Shown: positions 16,381 through 25,668, counted from the stretch's first letter. The stretch is 64,000 bases of DNA from Natranaeroarchaeum sp042663585 (GCF_042663585.1 NZ_JBHTAN010000006.1:186001-250000), one strand, 5' to 3'. Numbers and translations are program-made. Notes: generated by a model from the letters alone, not told the origin.

Positions 16381-16965
16381 TCACTCCTCGTCTTCTTCTT
16401 CGACGACTTCCGGATCGCTCATCGCGCTCTGGAGGCTGTCGAGGCCGTTGACCCAGGTCGAGACGAGACCGTACTCCAGATCTTCCACGACCGAGAAGTC
16501 GAGTTCCTCGCCGTCGATGATCATGGTACCGGCCTGGACGAGATAGCCCAGCGCCGCGTCGATGTCCTCTTCGGCCTCCGCGTCGGCGGCCGCGCGGACG
16601 TACTGCTCGATGCCGGCGTCGTCGGGCGCGCCGTTCGAGACGTACTCCTCGGCGGCGTAGAAGACGCAGACGAGGCTGGTCTGGACGTCGTCGACGAGAA
16701 GTTCTTTCTCCTCGTCGTCGAACTCGACTTCACTGAGGACGATCTCGCGGATGTCCTCGATCTCCTCCATCGCAGTTTCGGTGTCGATATGGTCCTCGTC
16801 GTGAGCCGAGACGACCTTGGCGACCGCGATAGCGGCGTCGTCCTGCAGGTTCAGGAGCAGTCGTGCGGAGTCCTCGTCTTCGGGGTCGAGTTCTTCGTCG
16901 GTTATTCGGTCGAGCCAGTTCTGCCAGCGTTCCTCTGAGTAAAACTCGTTCGGCGGCGCGCTCAT
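16381..16965 (-). CDS. DUF2150-family protein
   Basis: The 194-residue very acidic protein begins MSAPPNEFYSEERWQNWLDR and contains SARLLLNLQDDAAIAVAKVV, EIVLSEVEFDDEEKELLVDDVQTSL and a helical C-terminal half ending in a Glu/Asp run. This architecture matches the archaeal DUF2150 family as I remember it. The start is ATG 16965, because the upstream frame to 17424 is the Arg-rich shadow of the TatD gene region. No catalytic motif, Cys pair or membrane segment is visible; it appears all-helical. Function unknown. It lies downstream of the TatD-like gene on the same strand with a 146-bp gap. Confidence 0.8.
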   Translation of the reverse strand: MSAPPNEFYSEERWQNWLDRITDEELDPEDEDSARLLLNLQDDAAIAVAKVVSAHDEDHIDTETAMEEIEDIREIVLSEVEFDDEEKELLVDDVQTSLVCVFYAAEEYVSNGAPDDAGIEQYVRAAADAEAEEDIDAALGYLVQAGTMIIDGEELDFSVVEDLEYGLVSTWVNGLDSLQSAMSDPEVVEEEDEE

Positions 16966-17111
16966 ACCTTGACCGTACGCTGGCGGCTTGAAAACCCTTT
17001 CTCTCCGGGGGCTGGTGATCCCCTGGGGCGGAGATGCCGGTACCATCAGGTAGGGGCGCTCCTCCCCGGCACACCGATCCCAGCGTGGCGGTTGTTCGTC
17101 CGCGCGACTAC

Positions 17112-17951
17112 TTATAAACTCCCGCGTGTATCGATCCCATACACGGTCCGGGGCGTCTCGACGTGTGCCGTCCTGACGGCTGCTTCGTGGCCCTCCTCGA
17201 GTAGCCAACGGACCCGCCGTGGGACGGTTTTCGGCCCGAGAACTGCCCCCGGCCGGTCCGGGTCGTCGACGAAGTCCGTCTCCATCAGAAACGGCTCGCC
17301 CGCGTCGGCCGCGACGCGGAGGCGCTCTTTCTCGCTCATCACGCTCGGGACCGGCCCCGCGAGCGTGCCGCCGGCGTAATGCTTGACGACGTTGTCGGCC
17401 GGGAGCCCTGCTGCCTCGGCCCATTCCGCGACCTCCGTCAGATCGTCAGTGCCCTCAGTGTGTAGCTGGACGGCACAATCCAGTTCCGCGGCGCGCGCGA
17501 ACGCATGACGCATGACTTCGTTCGACGCCGTCCAGACCCCCTCGCTCACCTCGTAGTGGGGACGCCCGGATTTGAGCGCGAGCGCGCGCCCCTCGTCGAC
17601 GAACCCCCCGGCGACGTCGAGGCCGGCCTGCATGAGTTCGCCCGCCGCCTCCGGGGAGAACCCCCGCTCGTCGACGAGTCGCGAGATCAGTCCCGGATGG
17701 ACGCCCAGCACCGGCCATGCTCGCCCCTCGAGGACGTCGCTCGCTTCCTCGACGACCGCTATCGTGCGCTCGAACACCTCGCGGAAGTCCTCGCCGGTGT
17801 CCGGCTCGACGCCGAGATGCCAGGAGGGTTTGTTGACGACGAGCAGGTGTGTCCCGCCCAGATGTGCGAAGTCCTCGACGGCGTCGATCCCTCTGCCGTG
17901 GTCAGGATCGAGGTGTATGTGATTGTCGAGGACCGGCGTGTCGAGATCCAT
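17112..17951 (-). CDS. TatD-related metal-dependent hydrolase
   Basis: The 279-residue protein has the amidohydrolase-like TIM-barrel layout of the TatD group: DNHIHLDPDHGRG supplies the N-terminal HxH metal ligands, then ALKSGRPHYEV, VQLHTEG and VKHYAGG supply further His ligands, and LMETDFVDDP gives the late Asp. TatD proteins are Mg-dependent nucleases or related hydrolases. The haloarchaeal group, with the His in VQLHTEG, is a divergent branch of unproven substrate. The start is ATG 17951 (MDLDTPVLDNHIH); the frame upstream to 18242 is the reverse of the NYN gene and is not coding. Cytoplasmic. Confidence 0.85.
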   Translation of the reverse strand: MDLDTPVLDNHIHLDPDHGRGIDAVEDFAHLGGTHLLVVNKPSWHLGVEPDTGEDFREVFERTIAVVEEASDVLEGRAWPVLGVHPGLISRLVDERGFSPEAAGELMQAGLDVAGGFVDEGRALALKSGRPHYEVSEGVWTASNEVMRHAFARAAELDCAVQLHTEGTDDLTEVAEWAEAAGLPADNVVKHYAGGTLAGPVPSVMSEKERLRVAADAGEPFLMETDFVDDPDRPGAVLGPKTVPRRVRWLLEEGHEAAVRTAHVETPRTVYGIDTRGSL

Positions 17952-18105
17952 GCGCGGCACAAGGAGCGTCGGCGTGGAAAGCACTTCGTTTCGGCGTCGA
18001 ATCGAGGGGGTAGCGCTCTCCTGTACTGTGACTACTGTGGCGACGTAGGTCGACAATTGACTCCGTCTCCCCCGAAAACAGCGCCACTCCGCAATCGGCC
18101 GACGC

Positions 18106-18576
18106 TCACTCGCCGAGCAGGACGGCCTCGTTTGCGGCGTTTCTGAGCGCATCCGACCGGCCGTGGGTCCCCGGTGCGATGGCGACCGTTCGGATGCCGT
18201 TGCGCCCCGCGGTCTCCAGCACCGGCTTGAAATCCGTGTCACGAGAGGCGATCACCAGGACGTCGATTTCGTCGCGGACGGCGCTCTCGGCGGCGTCGAT
18301 AGCGAGTTTGACGTCGACGTCACCGCTCGTGATGACGACCTCGTAGCCCCGCGCTTCGGCGGCCTGAATCAGTCCCGGCGTGGCGTGTTCGTCGAGATAG
18401 AGCCGCGTCACGCCGAGTTGGCCGAACTCCGCGGCGGCGTCGCGGACGTCGTCCAGATCGACGTCGAACTCGTCGCGGAGCACGTTCGGCCCGTCGACGA
18501 ACAGTCCGACGCGCATGCGGTCGGCCTCGTTGACCGCCGATATTCGGTCCTGCAAGGCGCGTAACCGATCAACCAT
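18106..18576 (-). CDS. NYN-domain (LabA/PIN-like) putative RNase
   Basis: The 156-residue protein is a compact NYN/PIN-like domain of the DUF88/TIGR00288 type. RVGLFVDGPNVLR carries the first catalytic Asp and Asn; VVITSGDVDVKLAIDA carries a second Asp cluster; DVLVIASRDTDFKPVL carries the S-D-x-D signature; GIRTVAIAPG completes the fold. Such proteins are predicted metal-dependent RNases. The start is ATG 18576 (MVDRLRALQDRI). It is divergent from gcvT, with 128 bp between the two starts. Target RNA is unknown. Confidence 0.85.
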   Translation of the reverse strand: MVDRLRALQDRISAVNEADRMRVGLFVDGPNVLRDEFDVDLDDVRDAAAEFGQLGVTRLYLDEHATPGLIQAAEARGYEVVITSGDVDVKLAIDAAESAVRDEIDVLVIASRDTDFKPVLETAGRNGIRTVAIAPGTHGRSDALRNAANEAVLLGE

Positions 18577-18704
18577 GCCCGTTCTTCCCCACCTCGGGAC
18601 ATAGGTGTGGCGAAACACGGAGCACGGTTGGAACGACGCACTGGGATGCCCGGTGGAGCCACATCGGACGGAAACCATTACTACCTGCCCGACAACGCTC
18701 AGAT

Positions 18705-19826
18705 ATGTCGCTACGTCTGTCGCCGCTCGCGGCCGTACACGAGGACCGGGCCGCCAAACTCACCGACTTCGGTGGCTGGGAGATGCCCGTCGAGTTCGAC
18801 TCGATCACGACCGAACATCACGCCGTCCGCGAGTCGCTCGGGATCTTCGACGTCTCGCACATGAGCGAGATCGAGGTGGGCGGGCCCGACGCGACCCGCC
18901 TGATGCAGCGACTCACCTCGAACGACGTGACGGGACTCTCGCCCGGCGACTCCCAGTACTCGATGATCACCGACGAGGAGGGGCTGATCATCGACGATAC
19001 AGTGGTCTACCGTCTGCCAGAGGGTAACCGGGCGGTGGCGACCTACGGCGAGGACGCGCGCTACCTGTTCGTCCCGAACGCCGGCCACGACGAGGACATA
19101 CTGGCGCGCTGGACGGACCACCGCGACGAGTGGGGGCTAGACGCCGACGTCGAGAACCACACGGATTCCTATGCGATGTTCGCCCTGCAGGGGCCTGACG
19201 CCCCCGCCACCCTCGCCGACGTCTCCGAGGGCGACGTTCGCGACCTCTCGAAGTTCGAGGCCGAGTACATGACGGTCTCGGGCGTCCGCGCTCTCGTCTC
19301 GCGCACGGGCTACACCGGCGAGGACGGCTACGAGATCCTCGCGCCGTGGGACGCCGCCGAGACGGTCTGGTCGGCCTTCGACTGCCAGCCCTGCGGACTC
19401 GGCGCGCGCGACACGCTTCGCATCGAGGCTGGCTTTCTCCTCTCGGGACAGGACTTCGACTACGAGACCGATCCCCGCGACCCATACGAGGCCGGCGTCG
19501 GTTTCAGCATCAAACTCGATACGGAGTTCGTCGGGCGCGACGCGCTCGAACGGGTGTACGAGGAAGGTCCCGACCAGCGGTTCGTCGGGCTTCGCCTGAT
19601 CGACCGGGGCGTCCCGCGGCACGGCTACGACGTCACCACCCCTGACGGCGAGCCGATCGGTACCGTCACCAGCGGGACGATGAGCCCCACGCTCTCGGAG
19701 CCGATCGGTCTCGGCTACGTCGATAGCGAGTACGCCGAGGTCGGTACGACCGTGCGGGTCGAGATCCGAGAACAGTCGAAAAAGGCAAGAGTCGAACCGT
19801 CGAACCTACTGGACGAACACAGATGA
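18705..19826 (+). CDS. gcvT: Aminomethyltransferase (glycine cleavage T protein)
   Basis: The 373-residue protein transfers the methylene group from the aminomethyl-lipoyl H protein to tetrahydrofolate and releases ammonia. Family landmarks include LTDFGGWEMPVEF, GIFDVSHMSEIEV, YSMITDEEGLIIDDTVVYRL, TGYTGEDGYEIL and GLGARDTLRIEAGF. The C-terminal barrel (EPIGTVTSGTMSPTL, IGLGYVD) is complete. ATG 18705 gives a standard start. The stop overlaps the gcvH start by four bases (ATGA at 19823-19826), so the two are translationally coupled. gcvPA and gcvPB lie 2.1 kb downstream on the same strand, so the pathway genes are split into two blocks. Confidence 0.97.
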   Translation: MSLRLSPLAAVHEDRAAKLTDFGGWEMPVEFDSITTEHHAVRESLGIFDVSHMSEIEVGGPDATRLMQRLTSNDVTGLSPGDSQYSMITDEEGLIIDDTVVYRLPEGNRAVATYGEDARYLFVPNAGHDEDILARWTDHRDEWGLDADVENHTDSYAMFALQGPDAPATLADVSEGDVRDLSKFEAEYMTVSGVRALVSRTGYTGEDGYEILAPWDAAETVWSAFDCQPCGLGARDTLRIEAGFLLSGQDFDYETDPRDPYEAGVGFSIKLDTEFVGRDALERVYEEGPDQRFVGLRLIDRGVPRHGYDVTTPDGEPIGTVTSGTMSPTLSEPIGLGYVDSEYAEVGTTVRVEIREQSKKARVEPSNLLDEHR

Positions 19827-20206
19827 GCTTCGAAACCCCTGACGAACTCGGCTACCTGGAATCACACGAGTGGGCGCGACGCGACGACGGTACGGCCCGA
19901 GTCGGTATCACGGACTTCGCGCAGGACGAACTCGGCGACGTGGTTTTCGTCGAACTCCCCGACGTCGGCGAGGAACTCGAGGCACAGGCCGAGTTCGGCG
20001 TCGTCGAGAGTATCAAGGCCGTCTCGGACCTCTACGCGCCGGTCGGCGGCGAGGTCGTCGCGGTCAACGAAGAACTGTTTAACGCCCCGGAGCTCGTCAA
20101 CGAGGACCCCTACGGGGAGGGCTGGATGCTGGAGATCGAATTCGACGACGAGAGCGACTTCGACGACCTGCTGGCGGCCGACGAGTACGTCGACCAGACG
20201 GAATAA
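19823..20206 (+). CDS. gcvH: Glycine cleavage system H protein
   Basis: The 127-residue lipoyl carrier shuttles the aminomethyl intermediate between P, T and L proteins. Sequence landmarks are HEWARRDDGTARVGITDFAQ, LGDVVFVELPDVG and the lipoylation hairpin VVESIKAVSDLYAP, with Lys65 as the attachment site. The C-terminal LVNEDPYGEGWMLEIE is also canonical. It overlaps gcvT by four bases. The terminal acidic tail (about 15 residues) is typical of haloarchaeal homologues. No lipoate ligase or L protein (dihydrolipoamide dehydrogenase) is in the window, so lipoylation and oxidation must come from elsewhere. Confidence 0.97.
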   Translation: MSFETPDELGYLESHEWARRDDGTARVGITDFAQDELGDVVFVELPDVGEELEAQAEFGVVESIKAVSDLYAPVGGEVVAVNEELFNAPELVNEDPYGEGWMLEIEFDDESDFDDLLAADEYVDQTE

Positions 20207-20210
20207 CGTC

Positions 20211-21266
20211 TCACTCGAATCCGATCGTCCCCGTTTGCGGATCGAGATGGACGCGCTCGCCGAGCGGTAGCGGTGCAATCGGTGTCGTGTGGCCCCAGTC
20301 GACGCCCAGCACTACGGGCGCGCCAGGGTTGTACCGAGCGACCTCTTCGGCGATAGTTTCGTAGAGCCGCTCCTGATAGGCCTCCCGCTCTTCACGCGGT
20401 GGCTCGGTCAGGTGGCTTCGCGTCGGCGCGCGCCCGACCAGGACGCCCGCGAACCGCTCCAGTAGCCCCCGTTCGCCGAGACACATGAGCGTCGCCTCTA
20501 CCTCGTCAGGGTCGGGAATCGTCTCGGCTGTCTCCAGCGCGAGGATGCAGCCGTCGAGCGCTTCGGGCTCCGGCAGGTAACGGTCGGTCGCCAGTTGCCA
20601 CTCGACGATGCTCCGGTTGCCACCCCAGAGCCGCCCCTCGACATCACCCTCGCCGCCCGCCCAGCACCAGCCCGGATTCGGCTCGTACGCCGGTGGCTCG
20701 CCCATCTGCGATGGATCGGTCCACCACGTCGAGGGCTCGTCGGTCCACTCTTCGCTGGGGGCGAGTTCCCCTATCGACTCCTCGAAGAAGGCGCGGCGAC
20801 AGTAGCGCTCGGTGTAAGCCGGGAGCTCGCCCGGGACACCCAGCTCGTTCATCAGCTGTGCGCCGTTGTACGAGACGATGCCCTCGTTCCACAGGTAGAG
20901 CCCGAGGTTTGTGTTGTCGCTCATCCCGAAGAACCGGGTCGGGTTGGCGCGAAGCACCTCGCTATCGAGGTGTTTCAGGATCCGGAGCTGGTCGTACCCG
21001 CCGATGGTCGCGACGATGCCGGCTATCTCCGGATCGCGGACGGCGGCGTGGATATCCGCCGCACGGGCGCGGGGGTTGGCTGCGAGAAAATCGTTGCCCT
21101 GTCTGGCTGTGGGATAGACGACCGGTTCGAGGTCGAACAGCTCGCGCAACCGTTCGAGACCGAGTTCGAAGACGTGCGGCGCATCGCGCGCGCCGCCGCT
21201 CGACGGTGCGAGCACAGCGATACGGTCACCCGGCTCCATTGCTGGCGGCGTAACGAACTCTCGCAT
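20211..21266 (-). CDS. S66-family serine peptidase (LD-carboxypeptidase/MccF-like)
   Basis: The 351-residue protein matches the S66 fold: PGDRIAVLAPSSGG at the N-terminus, IAGIVATIGGYDQLRIL with the strand before the nucleophile, RFFGMSDNTNLGLYLWN containing the nucleophilic Ser in GMSDNT, and the acid/His partners in the C-terminal half (WVGGNRS-like LWGGNRSIV, VEATLMCLGERG, VVLGVDWGHTTP). Characterised S66 enzymes cleave murein tetrapeptides or detoxify peptide-nucleotide antibiotics (MccF). Haloarchaea lack murein, so an MccF-like or peptide-salvage role is more likely. It is convergent with gcvH, four bases separating the stops, and so interrupts the gcv locus. Confidence 0.88.
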   Translation of the reverse strand: MREFVTPPAMEPGDRIAVLAPSSGGARDAPHVFELGLERLRELFDLEPVVYPTARQGNDFLAANPRARAADIHAAVRDPEIAGIVATIGGYDQLRILKHLDSEVLRANPTRFFGMSDNTNLGLYLWNEGIVSYNGAQLMNELGVPGELPAYTERYCRRAFFEESIGELAPSEEWTDEPSTWWTDPSQMGEPPAYEPNPGWCWAGGEGDVEGRLWGGNRSIVEWQLATDRYLPEPEALDGCILALETAETIPDPDEVEATLMCLGERGLLERFAGVLVGRAPTRSHLTEPPREEREAYQERLYETIAEEVARYNPGAPVVLGVDWGHTTPIAPLPLGERVHLDPQTGTIGFE

Positions 21267-21320
21267 GAGCGAACGTGACGATTGGCTGGCACAAAACCGT
21301 TGTTCCGGCCCACAGTGAGT

Positions 21321-22109
21321 TTACCGCTGGAGGAAGACACGAAGCTCGGCGGACGCTGCGTCGTATTCGTCACGGAATACGTAATGTCCGGCGTTCGGGA
21401 TATGTACAAGTCGGCCGTCACGCAACCGGTCAGCGGCGTCCAGATCGGTCGCTCTGTCTGCCACATCGGCGTCGCGGCGCAACACCAGCGTCGGACACGT
21501 GATTTCGTCGAACGCGTCTTTGACGGGGGTGTGTTCCTGTGCTAGCTTTGCGATATGTGGGCTACACTCGTCGGTCGCTGCGGCTAACCGTCGGACGTGG
21601 TCCATACCGTGGACGGCGTCATCGTAGTCTTCGATCCGCTCTTCGATAGAACGCGCTTTCGCCTCGCGTAATCGTTCACGAGTCATCTCTCGTGCGTCTG
21701 CCATGCTGATATCGGGCGATTCGTGGAATCGAGCCGGGTCTGCGAGCACTACTCCGCGCGGACGATGGGAGTTCGCGGCCGTCCATGCAACCGTTGCTGC
21801 TCCCATCGAGTGGCCAAGGAGAACCGGGTCGGCGAGGTTCAACTCGTCGACGAGCCCGACGAGATCCGCAACGCGGGAACCCATATCGTATCCAGTATCC
21901 GGGGCGCCCGAGCGACCGTGCCCACGGGCGTCGTAGGTGATAACCTCGTAGTCGTCGGCAAGCGCCGAGCCAAGCGGGACCCAGCGACGGCCGTTATCGT
22001 ACATTCCGTGGGCTATCACGATCGGCTCCCCACTGCCGGTTCGGTAGTACTGCAGTTCGATACCGTTCGTAGAGACAGTGCCGGTTGTCCACTGCTCTGG
22101 GAGATTCAT
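21321..22109 (-). CDS. Alpha/beta hydrolase
   Basis: The 262-residue protein shows the alpha/beta hydrolase order: oxyanion-hole IVIAHGMYDNGR, VITYDARGHGRSGAPD, nucleophile elbow VLLGHSMGAATVAW with Ser in GHSMG, an Asp in VLRRDADVAD and the catalytic His near the end in IPNAGHYVFRDE. The lid region (about residues 130-190) is helical and charged. Substrate cannot be predicted; esterase, epoxide hydrolase or lactonase-like are all possible. It is upstream of gcvPA on the opposite strand, leaving 208 bp of shared promoter region with a TATA-like TATTTGATATATG around 22151-22173. Confidence 0.9.
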   Translation of the reverse strand: MNLPEQWTTGTVSTNGIELQYYRTGSGEPIVIAHGMYDNGRRWVPLGSALADDYEVITYDARGHGRSGAPDTGYDMGSRVADLVGLVDELNLADPVLLGHSMGAATVAWTAANSHRPRGVVLADPARFHESPDISMADAREMTRERLREAKARSIEERIEDYDDAVHGMDHVRRLAAATDECSPHIAKLAQEHTPVKDAFDEITCPTLVLRRDADVADRATDLDAADRLRDGRLVHIPNAGHYVFRDEYDAASAELRVFLQR

Positions 22110-22317
22110 ATGCTCGATTCCAGCCCCATATGAAAAGTATTTTCCAAGTTTGGTATAGCGGTATTTGATATATGGGTTCTCTTCGATCGGTCCAGCGACG
22201 GTGCCCGAGACCGCTCACAGCAGCGAGTTGGGGCACCGGAACCGGGATTATGATATACGGCTAGTCGTAACTTCCACACGTGAAAGCTCTACACGGTAGC
22301 CGGACGGGGATCCAGCC

Positions 22318-23652
22318 GTGACCCGATCCGGTGGAAGCCCGTACGCGCCGCATACACCGTCGGAGACCGACGCGATGCTCGCCGCGATCGGTGTCGACGA
22401 GGAGGCCGACCTGTTCGACATCCCCGAGGGGGTTGGCTTCGACGGCGAGTTCGGGATCGACGCTCGTAGCGAACGCGAAGTACGCGAAGACGTCGAGAGG
22501 ATGCTCGGACGCAACGATACGATGGTCGAGTTGCTCGGACGCGGCCACTACGACGGCTACATCCCGTCGCTGGTCGATCATCTCTCCCAGCGCTCCGAGT
22601 TCCTGACGTCCTACACCCAGTACCAGCCGGAGGTCTCGCAGGGGTTCTTGCAGGCCCTCTTCGAGTATCAGTCGATCTTCGCGGAGCTAACCGGACTGGG
22701 AATCGTGAACTGCTCGATGTACGACGCCGCGACGGCGCTTGGCGAGACCGCCACGCTGGCTGATCGCGTGCGCTCGACGGCCGGCGACCGCGTGCTCGTC
22801 CCCGAGCATATCCGAGACGAAAAGCGGGCGGTACTGGCCAACTACGTCGCCGGCACCGATCTTTCCGTCGAGACATACGAGATGGACGATGGCTGTGTCG
22901 ACGTCGACGCGCTCGCCGACCGGGCCGACGACGACGCCGTACTCGTCTACGCCGAGACCCCGACGGTTCGGGGCGTCATCGAGGAACACCTGAATGCCGT
23001 CGCCGATATCGCCGACGATCACGGCGCTCTCTTCGCCCTCGGCTCCGATCCGATCGCACTGTCGGTGCTCGAAGAGCCTGAAACAGTGGGTGCAGACGTC
23101 GTAATCGGCGACGCCAGCGTGCTCGGTCTTCCGGCGAGTCACGGAATGGGACTGGGCATGTTCGCCACGCGAGAGGAGTACGTCCGGCAGGTGCCGGGAC
23201 GACTCGTCGGCGCGAGCAAGGACGCCGCGGATCGGCGTGCCTACACGCTGACGCTCCAGACCCGAGAACAGCACATCCGCCAGGAGCGCGCGACGAGCAA
23301 CATCTGTACGAACCAGGCGTGGGTTGCGCTGCGCGCCGCCATTCACGCTACCTGGCTCGGGCCAAGCGGACTCGTCGAGGCGGCGAAAGACAGTATCTCG
23401 CGGGCCGACCGGCTCGCCGACGCCGTCGACCAGCTTTCGGGGGTCGACGCGCCAGTCCACGACCGGCATCACTTCCGCGAGTTCGTCGCGAGCACCGAGC
23501 GACCGGCCGAGGAGATAGCCGCCCAGCTAGCGGATCTGGGCTACGCCGTCCACGCCCTCGACGACCACGAGATACAGCTCTGTGTGAACGATCTGGGCGA
23601 GGACGACCTCGATGGCTTCGTCGCGGCGCTCACGGAGGTGGTCGAGGGATGA
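22318..23652 (+). CDS. gcvPA: Glycine dehydrogenase (decarboxylating) subunit 1
   Basis: The 444-residue protein is the N-terminal half-subunit of the split P protein, which decarboxylates glycine with the partner GcvPB. Characteristic parts are SPYAPHTPSETDAML near the start, FLTSYTQYQPEVSQGFLQALFEYQS, GLGIVNCSMYDAATALGE and TREQHIRQERATSNICTNQ. It lacks the PLP-binding Lys, which sits in subunit 2, as expected. The start is GTG at 22318; no ATG occurs in frame before the conserved region. Its stop overlaps the gcvPB start by four bases (ATGA at 23649-23652), indicating coupled translation of the two halves. Confidence 0.95.
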   Translation: MTRSGGSPYAPHTPSETDAMLAAIGVDEEADLFDIPEGVGFDGEFGIDARSEREVREDVERMLGRNDTMVELLGRGHYDGYIPSLVDHLSQRSEFLTSYTQYQPEVSQGFLQALFEYQSIFAELTGLGIVNCSMYDAATALGETATLADRVRSTAGDRVLVPEHIRDEKRAVLANYVAGTDLSVETYEMDDGCVDVDALADRADDDAVLVYAETPTVRGVIEEHLNAVADIADDHGALFALGSDPIALSVLEEPETVGADVVIGDASVLGLPASHGMGLGMFATREEYVRQVPGRLVGASKDAADRRAYTLTLQTREQHIRQERATSNICTNQAWVALRAAIHATWLGPSGLVEAAKDSISRADRLADAVDQLSGVDAPVHDRHHFREFVASTERPAEEIAAQLADLGYAVHALDDHEIQLCVNDLGEDDLDGFVAALTEVVEG

Positions 23653-25112
23653 CGTTCGATCAGGCCCGCTGGCGACGCGACGACGAACCGGTCTACGAAC
23701 CACTGCTTTCGGACAAGGACGAGACGACGGTGGCGCTCAGCGGGGCGAGCACTGCATCGGGCGATGACGCGGACAGTACTGCCGACGTCCCGCTGCCGGA
23801 CGACCTGACTCGGGACGAACTCACGCTTCCGGAACTTTCCGAACCGGAGCTAGCGCGGCATTACACGCGGCTCTCGCAGATGACCTACGCCATCGATACT
23901 GGCCCGTATCCGCTGGGTAGCTGTACGATGAAGTACAACCCCAAGTTCACCGAGGACGTCGCCGCGCTCGCCGACGCGTCGATCCATCCGGATCGGCCGG
24001 AGCGGCGCAAGCAGGGCACCCTCGAACTGCAGTACCGGCTACAGGACTACCTGGCACGGATCGGCGGGATGCACGCCGTCTCGCTTCAGCCACCGGCCGG
24101 AGCGGCCGGGGAGTTCACCGGAATTCTGGTCGCGCAGGCCTATCACGAATCGAACGGCGACGAGCACCGGAGCGAGGTAATCGTCCCCGAGAGCGCCCAC
24201 GGGACCAACTTCGCCAGCGCGGCGCTGGGCGGCTACGATGTCGTCGAACTGCCAGGCGGCGAGGACGGCCGCATCGACCTCGATGCCCTCGACGCCGCGC
24301 TCTCGGAGGATACCGCCGCGCTCATGCTGACGAACCCGAACACGCTCGGCCTGTTCGAGCGCGATATCGAGGAGATTGCGGAGATGGTCCACGACGTCGG
24401 CGGCCTGCTCTACTACGACGGCGCGAACCTGAATGCCCTGCTCGGGCGCGCTCGCCCCGGCGACATGGGCTTCGACATCATGCACTACAACGTCCACAAG
24501 ACGTTCGCAACGCCTCACGGTGGCGGCGGCCCCGGTGCAGGACCGGTCGGCGTCGTCGATGACCTCGCCGAGTTCCTCCCCACCCCCCGAATCCGGCGCT
24601 CGGAGATGGGCTACGAGGAGTTCGACCCCGACAACTCGATCGGAAAGGTCCACGGCTTCTCGGGCAACTGGCTCGTCCTCGTGAAGGCCTACGCCTACAT
24701 TGCGCGACTCGGCGACAAAGGGCTCACCGACGCCAGCGCGAAGGCCGTACTCAACGCGAACTACCTCGCCGAACAGATCGAGTACGAGGTTCCCTACGGC
24801 CCGTTCCATCACGAGTTCGTCGCCAGCGCGGGCGAACAGGACGCTGCGGACGTCGCAAAGCGGATGCTCGATTACGGCGTCCACCCACCGACGACCAAGT
24901 GGCCCGAAATCGTCGGCGAGGCGCTGATGACCGAGCCAACCGAGATAGAGAACCGTGACACGCTCGACAGTCTCGCGAGGGCGTTCAACGCCGTCGTCGA
25001 CGAGGACGACGAGACGCTCGAAGCCGCGCCATCTCGGACTGCGGCGCGACTGATCGACCAGACATCGGCGGCGCGGAACCTGCGACTTTCCTGGCAGGCG
25101 CTCGAGGAGTAG
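23649..25112 (+). CDS. gcvPB: Glycine dehydrogenase (decarboxylating) subunit 2
   Basis: The 487-residue subunit carries the PLP site of the split P protein. Landmarks are YPLGSCTMKYNPKF, SLQPPAGAAGEFTGIL, LLYYDGANLNALLGRARPGDMGFD and HYNVHKTFATPHGGGGPG, in which Lys284 forms the Schiff base. The Gly-rich loop follows directly. ATG 23649 gives the normal N-terminus (MTFDQARWRRDDEPVYEPLL). An acidic insertion of about 30 residues (positions 35-65, ASTASGDDADSTADV) is longer than in bacterial homologues. It ends 87 bp before nikR, which has its own TATA-like element. Confidence 0.96.
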   Translation: MTFDQARWRRDDEPVYEPLLSDKDETTVALSGASTASGDDADSTADVPLPDDLTRDELTLPELSEPELARHYTRLSQMTYAIDTGPYPLGSCTMKYNPKFTEDVAALADASIHPDRPERRKQGTLELQYRLQDYLARIGGMHAVSLQPPAGAAGEFTGILVAQAYHESNGDEHRSEVIVPESAHGTNFASAALGGYDVVELPGGEDGRIDLDALDAALSEDTAALMLTNPNTLGLFERDIEEIAEMVHDVGGLLYYDGANLNALLGRARPGDMGFDIMHYNVHKTFATPHGGGGPGAGPVGVVDDLAEFLPTPRIRRSEMGYEEFDPDNSIGKVHGFSGNWLVLVKAYAYIARLGDKGLTDASAKAVLNANYLAEQIEYEVPYGPFHHEFVASAGEQDAADVAKRMLDYGVHPPTTKWPEIVGEALMTEPTEIENRDTLDSLARAFNAVVDEDDETLEAAPSRTAARLIDQTSAARNLRLSWQALEE

Positions 25113-25199
25113 CGCAGCGCCGACGTTTCTAGTAAGAGAGACGCGGATTAACCGCTCTGTTCAGTAATTCTTAATAACGAACCGCGACTCAGTTAATAT

Positions 25200-25631
25200 A
25201 TGACCGTCGTAAGCGTCTCGATGCCCGAGGAACTGCTCGAACGGATCGACGAGTTCTCCGACGACCACGGCTACACCGGCCGGAGCGAAGTCATCCGAGA
25301 GGCGTCACGGAACCTGCTGGGCGAGTTCGAGGACAAACAGCTCGAGGAGAAAGACCTGATGGGCGTGGTGACCGTCGTCTTCGACTACGAAACGACCAGC
25401 GTCGAAGAGCAGATGATGAATCTGCGCCACGAGCACGAGGACCTCGTCGCCTCGAACTTCCACAGCCACGTCGGCGAGAGCTACTGCATGGAACTGTTCG
25501 TCCTCGAGGGTGAACTCGAAGACATCTCGACGTTCGTCGGCAAGATTCGGGCGACCCAGGACACGCTCTCGGTCGATTATTCCGTCATCCCGGTCGACCA
25601 GTTCACACAGGGAATCTCGGAAGCGCTGTAG
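25200..25631 (+). CDS. nikR: NikR-type nickel-responsive ribbon-helix-helix regulator
   Basis: The 143-residue protein has an N-terminal ribbon-helix-helix (VVSVSMPEELLERIDEF...GRSEVIREASRNLL, residues 1-45) and a C-terminal ACT-like metal domain. The nickel ligands of E. coli NikR (His76, His87, His89, Cys95) correspond to His77, His88, His90 and Cys96 here (RHEHE and NFHSHVGESYC). It is therefore likely to sense Ni(II) and repress nickel uptake genes. TTCTTAATAACG at about 25167-25178 sits 25-30 bp before the ATG as a TATA box. A metal-exporting CDF gene follows 60 bp downstream with a separate operator. No nickel importer is in the window. Confidence 0.93.
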   Translation: MTVVSVSMPEELLERIDEFSDDHGYTGRSEVIREASRNLLGEFEDKQLEEKDLMGVVTVVFDYETTSVEEQMMNLRHEHEDLVASNFHSHVGESYCMELFVLEGELEDISTFVGKIRATQDTLSVDYSVIPVDQFTQGISEAL

Positions 25632-25668
25632 GCTGGCCGGGGAGCCGACGGCGATGGCAAGCTTCAAG

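Noticed and set aside
22240..22318. Glycine riboswitch before gcvPA
   Set aside because: I see no tandem-aptamer consensus, and glycine riboswitches are not expected in haloarchaea.
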